From: Limonium bicolor | Lineage: Eukaryota; Streptophyta; Magnoliopsida; Caryophyllales; Plumbaginaceae | Reading direction: 5' to 3' | DNA: 64,000 bases | Assembly (NCBI GenBank): GCA_023374045.1 | Contig: CM041780.1 | Coordinates: forward strand, 93,027,627 to 93,091,626 | Program-made: the position numbers and the translations under genes | Notes under the pieces: generated by a model | What the model was told of the DNA's origin: nothing | The model's input: only the letters and a program-made list of their open reading frames with translations | Database searches by the model: none | In this document: one piece after another, positions 12,675 to 22,989 of the stretch | Layout of the letters: each line of letters begins with the position of its first letter | How positions within the stretch are numbered: the first letter of the stretch is position 1

Positions 12675-12968
12675 TTGATGAATGCATCGATCAAGTGGAG
12701 AAACCATAAATACTATTTGAAGAGAACAAGAACCAAAGATTGTGCACTTTCAAAGACTGAAGCATACAAGAAAAAACCAAAGAATGTATCTCTCAATGTT
12801 TGGAAACAAGTGGTGGATTACTGGTATAGTGAAGAATTCAAGGTAATAATCACCTTTAGTGAAGAAGAGGTTTCCATGCTCCGAAACCAAGTGGCCAGCA
12901 TGGAACAAATGATTGCTACTTTACAAGCCCAAGTAGGAGCCTTGGCCTCTCAAAGAGCTGCTGGATGA
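12675..12968 (+). pseudogene. CACTA transposase-accessory protein fragment (Ptta/En/Spm type)
   Basis: The 97-codon frame contains NVWKQVVDYWYSEEFK, matching the W-x2-LV-x-YW-x-SEE block of the plant Ptta/En/Spm transposase family. A heptad-like tail follows (LRNQVASMEQMIATLQAQV), often found at the C-terminus of these proteins as a coiled coil. A possible intron donor (AGGTAATAA) lies at the junction near 12841. N-terminal sequence is missing, so the fragment is not expected to work alone. Confidence 0.65.
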
Positions 12969-13009
12969 ATGTAGAAGAAAAGCATAGCTTCTGTTAGTTT
13001 AAAGTTTTA

Positions 13010-13155
13010 AAACTGTCATTTTGGGTGTGGAAACTAGTGTGAAAACTGCCATTTTGGGTGTGAAGCAGTGAAAACTGCCATTTTGGTTGTGAAGCAGTGA
13101 AAACTGTCATTTTGGGTGTGGAAAGCACTAAAAAAATGCCATTTTGAGTGTGGAA
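13010..13155 (+). repeat. degenerate ~35-bp tandem repeats inside CACTA fragment
   Basis: Four imperfect copies of a unit containing GCCATTTTGGGTGTG separated by GAAGCAGTGAAAACT-like spacers. They lie between the coding fragment and the subterminal repeats of the CACTA element. Confidence 0.75.
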
Positions 13156-13560
13156 TAATAGGTGCTGCAATGTAGATTTTTTTAGGATTTTGAAATCTAG
13201 ATTTGGAACTTTGGATACTGCCTAAATAGATATTGTAATGCAGTTTGGATGGTATATAATTCTACATATATTACAGTACTGACCATTCTCAATAATGCTT
13301 TCATTTTTTTTTTTTTTTTTAAAGAAAATCAAAAAATTTCGACGCAAGTTTAATGTATTTCTGCGCAACTATTGCGTCAAAATATGTAACTTTTCGACGC
13401 AATTTAGTTCGTCGAAATAAACAAGTCATTTGCGTCGAAATTGTTTTTGACGGTCAACTAGACGACGAGAGGTGGACACGTGGATCTTGAAATTTTCGAC
13501 GCAAGTGTTGCGTCGAAATGCTATTTTTTTTGCGTCAAAACACCTTGTTTTCTTGTAGTG

Positions 13561-15126
13561 ATATAACAGTTATCGACTTTTTGGTCATAAAAATAAACAA
13601 AAGAATTCAAATTTTATAATTTTTTCAAAAAAAATATTCAGAAAATTATATTACTTCCGACCCGATTCATTTGTCTAGTTATTATTTAGGTATGTTATTA
13701 AACATCGATAATAAAAATATAAAGTAAATTAACTTATATAAGTTATAAAATATAATCCCTTCAATTCAAAATATAAGTTTTTCTACTATTATATTCAAAA
13801 TGCAAGTCTTTTAAGATCTTTTTACCCATCTTTTTGTCGTAATATACATGTTGAAAAAAATTTGAAGCTAATTTAAAATCTTAAGAGATGTTCCATAGGT
13901 TTTTTTAAAAATAAATTTCTTACTAATTTAAAATTTTTGGTACCTTAGTAATCACAATAATGTTAATAATACTACGTGAGAATATATTTTTAAACAAATT
14001 ACCATTTTTAATATATCTTAGATGAAAAGGTGGATTGTGAGTAGAATATTTATTATATGATTGTATGCCTATTTTTAAAATTGGGGTAATTTCTAAGTTC
14101 TAAATTTTCTTAAGAAACCATAAAAGGAAAACCGGAAGGAGGTGCACTGTCATGACATCTATTTACTGTTGGTAAAATTATGTAAATAATTCATTTTAAC
14201 ATCCTGCCAATTTAGAATAACCATTTATGATTTAAAAAGATTATTCTCTCTTAAATATATATATATATATTGTTCTTGTTGCAGTTATGATTGTTCTTTC
14301 TCTTCTACTCTCAGTCAGTTCAAATTAAACTCAATATCGGAACAATTTTTTTGTAACCGGATAGATGAATAAATCGATGGAATTAAATGATGAAGAACCA
14401 CAAGAATTCATCGATGTTGTAACCACTTGTAAGTTATATAACTATCAATCTTTTTGTGTTTTTACCGATATGTGATAGATTTATTACCTATCTCACGTTG
14501 CTTCCATCTTAAACCAATTTCACATCGTTAATACTTTCTTTGTTTATCCCTACGACGTTCAGATTCTCGGTACTAAGTTTTTTTTATTAAAAAAAAACAC
14601 ATCTAGAACTTTTAAGTTTGTGTTCAAATTCACTGTTTAATTTTTAACACACTTTTATCAAAATTTACTTGATAAATTTTGTTTAGCCCTACGACCTTCA
14701 GATTCACGGTACTAGATTTTTGAAAAAATATCTAAAACTTTCAAGTATGTGTTCAAATTCATCGTACTAATGGTTTAATTTTTAACACACTTACCAAAAT
14801 TTACTTTATAAATTTTTGGTTTACCATTTTTTAAACATCATGTTCATATAATTTTTTTAACATTCTAGTTTGTGTTCAGATACAAGGTCGTAGTTGTTCA
14901 TTTTTTCCACACTAAACTTCATAATGTTCCTTTTGTTCAACTTTTAAACCCTTTTTTAAAATTTATTTCATATTATTATTGGTAGAGTTATTTGTTTATA
15001 ACTTTCAGATTTTCTTCTAACACTAAAAGAATCTTTACTTAACATTTACTTAATTAAAAATCAATTTTAAAAATTAAAAAAAAAACTTAGAATTATTTGT
15101 TTTTAACCTCCAAAGATACTTTTACT
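13561..15126. other. AT-rich intergenic DNA with a 139-bp tandem duplication
   Basis: No supported gene. Two adjacent similar copies begin with CCCTACGACGTTCAGATTC (14548) and CCCTACGACCTTCAGATTC (14687), a period of about 139 bp, each followed by TTAATTTTTAACACACTT. A (TA)n run lies near 14255. The rest is low-complexity AT-rich sequence. Confidence 0.6.
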
Positions 15127-15134
15127 TAATCTAT
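15127..15134. repeat. target duplication TAATCTAT, left copy
   Basis: TAATCTAT is found here and at 16209-16216, flanking the foldback element. With one more base to the left the match is 8 of 9, fitting the 9-bp duplication of Mutator-like elements. Confidence 0.55.
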
Positions 15135-16208
15135 CAGTGAGTCTGGGCTACAAGTGGATGTAGCCATATTTGGCTACATTCCCACGCGATCCCTCCTTTT
15201 TTTTTTCTTTTTTTTTGGGCTTTGGCGCTTCAGTGAGTTTGGGTACATTATCCCTCCTTTTTTTTCTTTTTTCTTTTTCTTTTTTTTGGCTCTGGCGCTT
15301 ACGTTTTATTTTGTTTTGTCTCTTCTTTTTTTCAGTTTTTTTTATCAAAAGAACTTTTAAATTATTTTAACATTTAATATATAAATCGAAAATAAAAAAA
15401 ATATCATGGTTTACCTAAATTCAAGCTCTTCAAACACAAGACCATTCATGGATATATTTTGACAACTTTAAAAAAAATTATTTTTACATATATACTGCAC
15501 AGAACGTAAAAGAAAACTTATACAGATGGTCATACAAACCTGTACAAATGGTCACTAAAACATGTACATTCTCACGTAAAAACATGTACATTAAAAACAT
15601 ACAGAAGGTCACATAAACCTGTACGAATCACTAAATATGTATATTCTTAGATTAAAACCTGTACATATAAGAAAAAACACTTGTACAGATGGTCATACAA
15701 ACATGTACAGATGGTCATACAAACATGTACAAATGGTCATACAAACATGTACAGATGGTCATACAAACATGTACAGATGTTCATTAAAAACATGTACATT
15801 CTGACATTTGAACATGTACATCGTCACATTAAAACATGTACATTCTCATATTAAAACATGTACATACATCCTTACATTAAAATATCATCGTATACATGTA
15901 AAAATAATTTTTTTTGAAAGTTGTCAAAACATATCCATGACTGGTCTTGTTTTGAAGAGCTTGAATTTAGATGAACAATGATATAATTTTTTTTCATTTT
16001 GGACTTATAATACAATAATTTAAAGATTTTATAATTAAAAAACAAAAAAAACAAAAAAAAACGAAACACTCGTGCGTGCGACTCCCTAATTTCTTTCATT
16101 CTGGTTGTTTTAATTTCACTGAAATACCCCCTAGATGTTATCAATTTGACTGGAATGTCCCTATATGTAGCCAACTTAGCTACATGTAGGTGTAGGTAAG
16201 AATTTGCC
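15135..16208. mobile_element. non-autonomous Mutator-like foldback element
   Basis: The outer ends are inverted and share CTACA...ATGTAGC (15148-15166 against 16173-16192). Inside them is a longer inverted repeat of about 130 bp (15365-15500 against 15895-16040), recognisable by AAATTCAAGCTCTTCAAA and its complement. The core is a 22-bp tandem array. It is flanked by TAATCTAT duplications. There is no transposase; the T-rich frames at 15154-15370 are low-complexity artefacts. A relative with the same inner inverted repeat lies near 39530-40275. Confidence 0.65.
15515..15875. repeat. ~22-bp tandem array, unit ATGTACAGATGGTCATACAAAC
   Basis: Four clean units around 15680-15780 read ACATGTACAGATGGTCATAC with one base change. 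They are bordered by looser copies in which the middle varies but ACATGTACA and the AAAC end persist. The array forms the core of the foldback element. Confidence 0.88.
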
Positions 16209-16216
16209 TAATCTAT

Positions 16217-17894
16217 TACTAGATGGACTTAATTAGAAATCCTCTAGTTGCTTCGTGCCCGTGAAGACACTGGCACTTGCAACCTAAGGGCAACACTAAG
16301 CACAATGTGCTCGTGCTATTGGAGTCACTGCCAAGCCACCCTGGCAGTGTGCATACCCGAAGGCATACCCGGTCCTTACTAGGCCCGGACGGGTGTCCTC
16401 CACAACACCCGCTAACTCGGCCCTCGCTCGAGTCATAAGCTGGCGCAACTCAGCTCGTCCAAAACCAACGCATCGTGCCCTTCAACTGATGCCCATCCCT
16501 CGGACCTTCGTCCTTGGGGGTCTCAAGGACCGTGGAACTTAAGGGGCTAGGTCAAAACGACAATCAAGTATGGGGTTGACAAGCAATCCCAACACAAGTC
16601 TTAACGGGCACCAACCAAAGGGCAAACTGGCATGGAGCTACTTGTAACCAAGCAGCTCGCCAAAAGGGGCATGACAAACCTCCCCCGCCGAAGCTCTTGC
16701 CGTCCCCGGCAAGATACAACGATGAGTCTTAGCTCAGCTAAGAAGTTTTTATCATGCTCCAACAGTCCCTACTTTGAAGGTATAACAACCCACAGACAAT
16801 GTCTTTGACCAACACACACAGGCAACTGCCTTGAACCGTTAACCGGTGTGTTTCCCGAAGCTCAAACATTTTTGAGTTCTTCCACGTTCTACTTGAATGG
16901 GTCACCGATCTAAGAGCACTCAGTGTCGGTGGCCTTTTTTGTGTCATTTTCTTCACGACATCGCCACTTGGTGCCTGATGCTCGATTTGTTGTGATGTCC
17001 TGAGTCCTTCCATTCACGTCACAACGACACCAAGTGAACAGCGAACACGCTGCTGCGACATCCTGAGTCCTTCCATTCGTGGCGCGGCAACATTCGATGT
17101 GTGTGCAGTAATAGGTTCCCCATGTCTCTTCAATGTCAATGTCCTTAGTCCTTCAATTCGCATCGACACTTACTGCACTATCCGTCATCGGCGACATCAG
17201 CCCTAAGAAGCCGAGTCTTAGCTGGCTGTGCCTACTCCTGTGTAGAATTTGCACGAGTGACAAAGACCTTGACAGGTCAACGTCTGCACGCCAGATGGGT
17301 CGTTTCCTCTTAAGCTATGCCCGAGAAACAACCACCTCAAAGGAACCAAGTAGTTTTAGTGCTACGCACCTAACTACGAGACGAAGGGTAACGTCGAAGC
17401 CATAAGAAGGAACTTCCCCACCGGTCCTGGGACGCAAGTGCGTCTCCAACTATATCCAAGTACTATATCAAGATTCCCTAGGTTCCACCTTAGTGGAGCC
17501 CCAGGCCGAAGCCACACTTCCACTAAAACTCTGGGACTTCCCACAGGCATGGGACCCCCAAGGGACCGCACCACTTCCTGTTAAACTTCGCAATATAGTA
17601 ACTATCGCGGCACCGCAAGGAAACTCGCAAGTGCACCCAACACTTGGTAGCACGAAGCCACATCGGGTCTCAAGTCCCATTCTGAGCCAAAGGTAGTTTG
17701 GGCTTAGAACACATCGCTAATTCTGCTCTAGGTCACCATGGTTTGCGAAGCTTTCACATAAAACCACGAGACTAAGCGAATTAGATCTCACAGTACAAGT
17801 AGACCGGCTAGAAAGATGGGCCAATCGGCCCCCTTTTCAACTTAATACGGCGACAACATCCCCAACACTAGATTCTGGTGAAGCCATCTTAAGC
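16217..17894. other. GC-richer repeat DNA with an LTR start and polypurine tract on the minus strand
   Basis: Base composition differs sharply from the AT-rich flanks. On the minus strand GGCGGGGGAGGTT (complement of 16678-16690) directly precedes TGTCATGCCCC (complement of 16667-16677), the arrangement of polypurine tract then LTR start at the 3' end of a gypsy element. A motif like CCTGAGTCCTTCCATTC recurs at about 17000, 17060 and 17145. No intact gag or pol frame was recognised here. It may be remains of an element opposed to the plus-strand gypsy that follows. Confidence 0.4.
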
Positions 17895-17911
17895 TCAAGC
17901 GGTCAAAGTCT

Positions 17912-18412
17912 GTGAAGGCTAGTCGTGGACTTATGACAACCCTTGAATCAAGTTTCGACACAGCATCCGCTTTCTTCTGTGGTGGAAACCACTATGCGAC
18001 CGTGTGCCCAAAAAAGGCGAGTGTGGCTGCGGCTACACTCTCTGGCCCATTGGTTGAGGGAGTTCAGACGGAGCTACAACCGAAGTCAACTGATTTGATG
18101 CCCATGAAATTCGCGGGGTCGATTTTGGCTCCGTCGAAGGTATGTGGCTTAGAGCTTCCTGCTTCTAGCCTACATCCTCGTTTGCTCTACATTTCTGTGA
18201 GGGTTAACCGAAAGCATCTTATTACTGCTATGGTTGACACAGGAGCCACCGAGAACTATCTAGATCTCGGCGGCTTCAAGGCGTTGGGAATTTTGCTGAC
18301 CCCAAACCAGTCTGCAGCAACATCAGCAAATCGTGGAGTAATGGTTGTTCACGGTAGCTGCAGAGTGTACATAGAAGTGGGAAAATGGTTCGGGGATCAG
18401 ACTTTGATGTGA
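17912..18412 (+). pseudogene. Ty3/gypsy gag end and aspartic protease
   Basis: Codons near the start give FFCGGNHYATVC, a retroviral-type zinc knuckle whose first Cys is Ala. About 85 residues later MVDTGATENYL carries the DTGA active-site motif of the retroelement aspartic protease. The frame ends at a stop (18412), and homologous protease-to-RT linker sequence continues in another frame (ILGSPFIDAAKAEPRVHPRG, around 18435-18495). It is upstream of reverse transcriptase in the standard gypsy order. Confidence 0.75.
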
Positions 18413-18617
18413 TGGATATGCCCGACTTCCCATGATTTTGGGAAGCCCGTTCATAGATGCGGCCAAGGCCGAGCCGAGGGTGCACCCCCGAGGCATTTTG
18501 GTGGCTGATGAGCGTTGCCCTTGTTTTGTTGATGCGGTCCCAGCTGTGAGTACTCCCCCACGAAGCTGCCCAAAAGGTGTTTTGGGGACTTGCCTAGTCT
18601 GGAGCTAAAGATAGAAG

Positions 18618-19450
18618 GTGTTTGGCGATTCTCGCCGTGGTGCGCAGGAGAAACCTTCAGTTGCGGAAGCCATTCCAGCAGAAATGCAGGACTTGCTCTC
18701 TGAGAATGTGGACCTGATGCCCCCAGAGTTGCCTCCGGGACTACCCCCACGTCGTCCCATCGACCATCGCATCGAGCTGGTTCCTGGTGCAGTGCCCCCT
18801 GCCCAGGCTCCTTATCGTATGTCGCCGATGGAGCTGAATGAATTGAGAACTCAGTTGACTGAGCTCCTGGAAACGGGGAAGATACGTCCTTCTCGAGCAC
18901 CTTATGGAGCGCCAGTCCTATTCCAGAAGAAAGCAGATGGGTCTCTGCGGCTGTGTATTGACTATCGAGCACTGAATAAGGTGACGGTGAAGAACAAGTA
19001 CCCGATTCCTCGTCAGGATGACCTGTTCGACCATCTCTCTAAGGCCACATTCTTCACCAAGCTAGATTTACGCTCGGGCTACTGGCAGGTCCGGATAGCG
19101 GAAGGAGATGAGGGAAAGACAACTTGTGTAACTCGTTATGGTTCCTTTGAATTTTTAGTGATGCCTTTCGGGTTATGTAACGCTCCAGTGACTTTTTGTA
19201 ATCTAATGAATGATGTTTTATTCGGGTATATCGATGATTTTGTTGTTGTGTATCTTGATGATATTGTTATATATAGCAATACGCTCCATGACCATTTGCG
19301 CCAGGTGAAATTGGTGTTTGATAGACTTCGTGAGCATCAACTTTATATCAAGAAAGAAAAGTGCTCCTTTGCCCAACAGAGTATCACTTTTCTCGGTCAT
19401 GTTGTCTCCAAAGGGGCCATCTGCATGGATGCCTCTAAGGTTTCGACTAT
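18618..19450 (+). pseudogene. Ty3/gypsy reverse transcriptase, 5' part, cut by CACTA insertion
   Basis: The frame gives the standard gypsy RT blocks in order: IRPSRAPYGAPVLFQKKADG, RLCIDYRALNKVTVKNKYP, FFTKLDLRSGYWQVRI, FEFLVMPFGLCNAPVTF and VVVYLDDIVIYS (the YLDD catalytic pair), then ITFLGHVVS. It copies element RNA to DNA in the intact retrotransposon. The domain is interrupted at 19450 by a CACTA transposon flanked by TAT; the coding sequence continues at about 21030. An interrupted copy cannot make the full polyprotein. Confidence 0.9.
19448..19450. repeat. CACTA target duplication TAT, left copy
   Basis: TAT precedes CACTAGTACAAAAA and recurs at 21027-21029 directly after the right end. 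Three bases is the length made by CACTA transposases. Confidence 0.85.
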
Positions 19451-19551
19451 CACTAGTACAAAAAACGCCTATTTCGGCGCCCCTATTTCGGCGGTTGTAA
19501 CAACAACCGTTGAAATAGATGCCCCGAAAATTCTATGTCTAAAAAAAGGCA

Positions 19552-20085
19552 CCTATTTCGGCGGTTCCTAGCTAGGAACCGCCGAAATAGGTGCTTTTTT
19601 TAGACATAAAATTTTTGGAAGCCTATTTTCCCTTTTTTTTTCAAAAAATTCGGTCGGCGGGAAAATTTCAGCCTATTTCGGCGGTTCCTAGCCAGGAACC
19701 GCCGAAATAGGTGCCTTTTTTTAAACTAAAATTTTTGGAAGCCTATTTTCCCGGGTTTTTTTTTTCAAAAAATTCGGACCGCGGGAAAATTTCAGCCTAT
19801 TTCGGCGGTTCCTAGCTAGGAACCGCCGAAATAGGTGCCTTTTTTTAGACATAAAATTTTCGGAAGCCTGTTTTCCCGGTTTTTTTTTTTTCAAAAAATT
19901 CGGACCGCGGGAAAATTTCAGCCTATTTCGGCGGTTCCTATCTAGGAACCGCCGAAATAGGTGCCTTTTTTTAGACATAAAATTTTCGGAAGCCTGTTTT
20001 CCCGGTTTTTTTTTTCAAAAAATTCGGACCGCGGGAAAATTTCAGTCTATTTCGGCGGTTCCTAGCTAACAACCGCCGAAATAGA
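19552..20085. repeat. five-unit ~124-bp array of perfect hairpins
   Basis: Units begin at 19552, 19672, 19796, 19922 and 20046 with CCTATTTCGGCGG or a near variant. Each first part is a near-perfect palindrome (arm CCTATTTCGGCGGTTCCTAG, then its complement), followed by a T-rich spacer with AAAATTCGG and GCGGGAAAATTTCAG. The frame at 19978-19721 on the minus strand merely reads through the array. Confidence 0.92.
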
Positions 20086-20189
20086 CTTTATTTATTATAT
20101 ATATCGCAACTGCTCTTCATCTCTCTCCTCTCACGGTAATTTTGCAACTCTAACTGGCGAATGTACTTGCTAAACACTCCTCTCTGCAT

Positions 20190-20545
20190 CTCGCTCACCA
20201 GATTGAAAACGGGGTTGAAGTAGTTTTCATTCTAGAACCGGTAATATACTCGAACTTATCTTTTTTCTCATTGGAGAACAAGCTACATGCATGCTCTGCG
20301 CCTTTCATTCTCTTTGTTTTGTCTACGCATCTCTTCATTCTCTTCTTGTGACTACGCCTATGTAGTGACAAATCACTGAAACCGCTGCATCTCACTCACT
20401 AGATTGAAGACGGGGCTGAAGTAGTTCATTCTGGATCCGGTAATATACTCAAACTTATATTTTTCTTTTTGGAGAACAAGAACATACATGCTTTGCGCCT
20501 ATTTATTCTCTTCTTTGTGTTTGTGTCTCTTTATTCTCTTCTAGT
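20190..20545. repeat. direct repeat of ~150 bp inside the CACTA element
   Basis: Copies starting near 20190 and 20393 share CTCACCAGATTGAAAACGGG / CTCACTAGATTGAAGACGGG, GGTAATATACTC and GGAGAACAAG. No coding potential was recognised; it may be cargo of host origin. Confidence 0.7.
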
Positions 20546-20729
20546 GTCTGCGCCACTACAATCTCTTCACACTCACGGTGATTTTGCAAGGCAAACAAGA
20601 AGCTTACATGCTCTGTGCCACTGTTCATTCTCTTGCGTTTGCGCCTCTATAGAGATGCAAAACTGTTGCATCTCTCGCTCCCGAGAAAGAAGACGATGCA
20701 GCTAATTTTTTTTATTTTTTTAAAAAATA

Positions 20730-21010
20730 CCTATGGCGGCGTTGTTAGCTAGGAACCGCTGCCATAGGTGTGTTTTTTTTTTTGAAAACCACTATGGCGG
20801 CGGTTCCTAGCTAACAACCGCCGCCATAGGTGTGTTTTTTTTAAAAAAACAACCACCTATGGCGGCGGTTGTAGCTAGGAACCCCACCATAGGTGTTCTA
20901 TCTCGGCGGTGTACAACCGCCGAGATAGGGTCTCATCCCTATTTCGGCGGTCTCCATTTCGGCGGTTCTAGAACCGCCGAAATAGACCTTTTACAACCGC
21001 CGAAATAGGC
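20730..21010. repeat. second hairpin block of CACTA element
   Basis: Palindromes built on CTATGGCGGCGG with its complement (20730-20900) and on TTTCGGCGG (20905-21010), the latter repeating the theme of the left array and forming the subterminal region beside the right end. Confidence 0.85.
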
Positions 21011-21029
21011 CCTTTTTATACTAGTGTAT

Positions 21030-21539
21030 CTTTGATTGGCCCGCACCCAACGATGTCTCTGAGTTACGTTCTTTCCTTGGACTAGCGAACTATTATCGTC
21101 GGTTCATCGAGGGATACGCTGACAAGGTGGCGCCCTTGAGTGATTTGTTGAAGAAGGAAAAATCATGGGTATGGTCGAAGGAGCAACAAGATGCGTTTGA
21201 ACGGTTTAAAGAGGACTATCTCTTCTGAGCCGGTGTTGAAGCTCCGGAGTTTGACAAACCATTTGAGGTGCAACTGACGCTTCTGGCAGAGCGATTGGTG
21301 GGGTCTTGGTTCAAGATGGGCATCCGTGCGCGTTTGAGAGTCGTAAGCTAAAAGATCCTGAAACGCGCTACTCAGCTCATGAACAAGAGATGTTGGCAGT
21401 AGTTCATTGCCTCGCGATCTGGAGGCATTATCTGCTGGGAACTAAGTTCGTCGTAGTAACGGACAATGTAGCCAACACATATTTTACGACCCAGAAGAAG
21501 CTATCACCCAAGCAGGCTCGTTGGCAAATTCCTTGGTGA
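21030..21539 (+). pseudogene. Ty3/gypsy reverse transcriptase end and RNase H
   Basis: Coding sequence resumes after the CACTA element with [20 protein letters not shown] and [19 protein letters not shown], the RT connection region. The frame 21306-21539 then carries RNase H: AFESRKLKDPETRYSAHEQE, HCLAIWRHYLLG and FVVVTDN. One or more frame breaks lie between (a shift near 21230) and after 21530 (IPW then stop). RNase H degrades the RNA strand during reverse transcription in the intact element. Confidence 0.8.
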
Positions 21540-21559
21540 ATTCGACTTTGAATGGATTC

Positions 21560-22676
21560 ATAGACCGGGGTCGCACAATGTTGTTCCTGATGCCTTGAGT
21601 CGGCGGTGCCTTGCGGTGATCCAGTCAGTGTCTCGAGCTGAAACTGACTTGGCGGGTTTGGCGGGTCGAATCCGTGAAGCGGCTAAGACTGATCCTTCAT
21701 ACCAGCAAATCTGTGATAAGGTGCGGTTAGGGAAGTCCAAGCGTTTCCACTTGCTTGACGATATGTTGGTCGATGAGCAGAGATGCGTGGTGGTCCCTGC
21801 TGGTAGAATCCGCATAGAGTTATTGCGGGAATTCCATGATGCAAAATGGGCTGGCCATGCAGAACAAACGAACCTTGGCATTGATCAAACGAAGTTTCTA
21901 TTGGCCAAGGATGAAGGTTGATGTGGAGGACTATGTAAGGTCTTGTTTGGTATGTCAACAGGACAAGGTTTAAAGGAAGAAGACGGCGGGACTCCTCAAC
22001 CCGCTGCCCGTTCCAAACAACCCATGGGAGTCGATTTCTATGGATTTCGTCTCAGGTTTCCCTTCGGTGGAGGGGAAAACTTCTGTCCTTGTTGTTGTGG
22101 ACCGGTTCTTCAAGTATGCTGTGTTTATACCAGCACCCTCGAACTGCCCTGCTGACTTGACAGCAAGGTTGTTCCATGCCCATGTCGTTAAGTACTTTGG
22201 ACTCCCCCGTGATGTGATAAGTGATCGCGATACGAGATTCACGGGACGGTTTTGGGTGACGCTGTTCGGCCTCATGGGCTCTGAGCTAAAGTTCTCTACT
22301 ACGAATCATCCACAGACGGATGGCCAAACTGAGAGGGTGAATGCACTCTTGGAGGAATACCTTAGGCATTACGTCACGGGTTCCCAAAAGAACTGGATTC
22401 ATTTGCATGATACCGCACAAATGTGCTATAACCTGCACAAAAGTTCGGCTACTGAGCGAAGCCCCTTTGAGTTGGTCATGGGTTGACAGCCCTTGACCCC
22501 GGCCGAAGTTGCGAAGCAGGCGGCCACGGGTGAATGTCCGGCGGCCTACCGGTTCGTACACGATCGTCAAGCGATGTTGAAGGCAGCAAGAGAAGCTTGG
22601 AGCTAGCTAGGAACCGAATGAAGAGGTTTGCAGACCAAAAGCGGCGTCCCCTTGAGTTCAAAGTTGGTGACAAAGT
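21560..22676 (+). pseudogene. Ty3/gypsy integrase, frame-broken
   Basis: The order is integrase zinc finger (EFHDAKWAGH, then CLVCQQDK in a shifted frame near 21940), then the catalytic core in 22040-22486: MDFVSGFPSVEGKTSVLVVV with the first Asp, VISDRDTRFTGRFW with the second Asp, HPQTDGQTERVNALLEEYLR with the Glu, giving the DD35E-type triad. The tail RPLEFKVGDKV leads into the usual GPF-type region but is cut at 22676 by a Copia element and resumes at 28245. Several frameshifts make it inactive. Confidence 0.85.
22671..22676. repeat. Copia target duplication CAAAGT, left copy
   Basis: CAAAGT occurs here and at 28239-28244, directly bordering the Copia LTRs. Five bases (AAAGT) is the usual Copia length; the shared C may be chance or a base of the LTR. 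Confidence 0.7.
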
Positions 22677-22951
22677 AAAAAAGGACTAAGCAAAACGAAA
22701 CTCCATTGATAATAGACACACACAGGTCGAAGCTTCACGTGGAAGGCTTCCCAACATTCGAGCTTGAGAGCTCAGATACAGAGAACGAAGAAGGAAGAAG
22801 TAGCTACAGTACTCGAAGACAAGAAACCCTAAAACCTAAAGAAAGGCTAATAAAGACTAAAGCCACGTCAAAATAAACCCAAAACAAACTACCCAAAGGA
22901 CCGGGCCCAAATACAAGAAAGACAAGACCCGAAAAACTAAACTCTCTAACA
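22677..22951 (-). repeat. Copia 3' LTR
   Basis: On the minus strand it starts TGTTAGAGAGTTTAG at 22951. It shares with 27971-28238 the blocks CACACACAGGTCGAAGCTTC and AGGACCGGGCCCAAATACAA. Most differences between the copies are one-base indels at short runs. Confidence 0.88.
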
Positions 22952-22969
22952 CACCCCCTCAAACAGAGG
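22952..22969 (-). other. Copia polypurine tract
   Basis: The minus strand reads CCTCTGTTTGAGGGGGTG immediately before the 3' LTR start. A G-rich tract at this place primes plus-strand DNA synthesis in LTR elements. Confidence 0.65.
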
Positions 22970-22989
22970 AAGGTAAACCATCGAAAGTT

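Larger units (their letters stand above)
12663..13560 (+). mobile_element. 3' part of a CACTA (En/Spm) transposon
   Basis: The right end reads ...TTTTCTTGTAGTG at 13560, the complement of the CACTA terminus CACTACAAGAAAA. Before it, 13335-13550 carries many inverted copies of TTTCGACGCAA / TTGCGTCGAAA, typical subterminal repeats of such elements. A transposase-associated coding fragment lies at 12675-12968, and degenerate repeats of about 35 bp (AACTGCCATTTTGGGTGTG) at 13010-13155. No left CACTA end was found upstream, so the left border is approximate and the copy looks truncated. Confidence 0.75.
19451..21026. mobile_element. non-autonomous CACTA transposon (1576 bp) rich in hairpins
   Basis: The left end CACTAGTACAAAAAACGCC and right end ...CCTTTTTATACTAGTG form imperfect terminal inverted repeats; flanks are TAT duplications. 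It contains no transposase. The left half is a tandem array of about 124-bp units each carrying a hairpin (19552-20085). The middle (20100-20700) is unrelated, with two similar 150-bp copies beginning near 20190 and 20393. The right part (20730-21010) is another set of hairpins built on CTATGGCGGCGG and TTTCGGCGG. It sits inside gypsy reverse transcriptase, so it inserted after that element. Confidence 0.9.

Noticed and set aside
15154..15370. Phe-rich and Lys-rich frames on both strands
   Set aside because: They arise from T-runs in the foldback element; no protein-like pattern beyond low complexity.
15515..15875. Possible CRISPR array (22-bp regular repeats)
   Set aside because: Units are head-to-tail with no unique spacers of constant size, in a plant nuclear transposon.
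16738..17574. Frames on both strands in GC-rich DNA, considered as gypsy gag
   Set aside because: No capsid or zinc-knuckle motifs could be recognised in any frame; left as unassigned repeat DNA.
19721..19978. 85-codon repetitive basic frame on the minus strand
   Set aside because: It reads through the hairpin array of the CACTA element; the repeat of identical peptides follows the DNA repeat.
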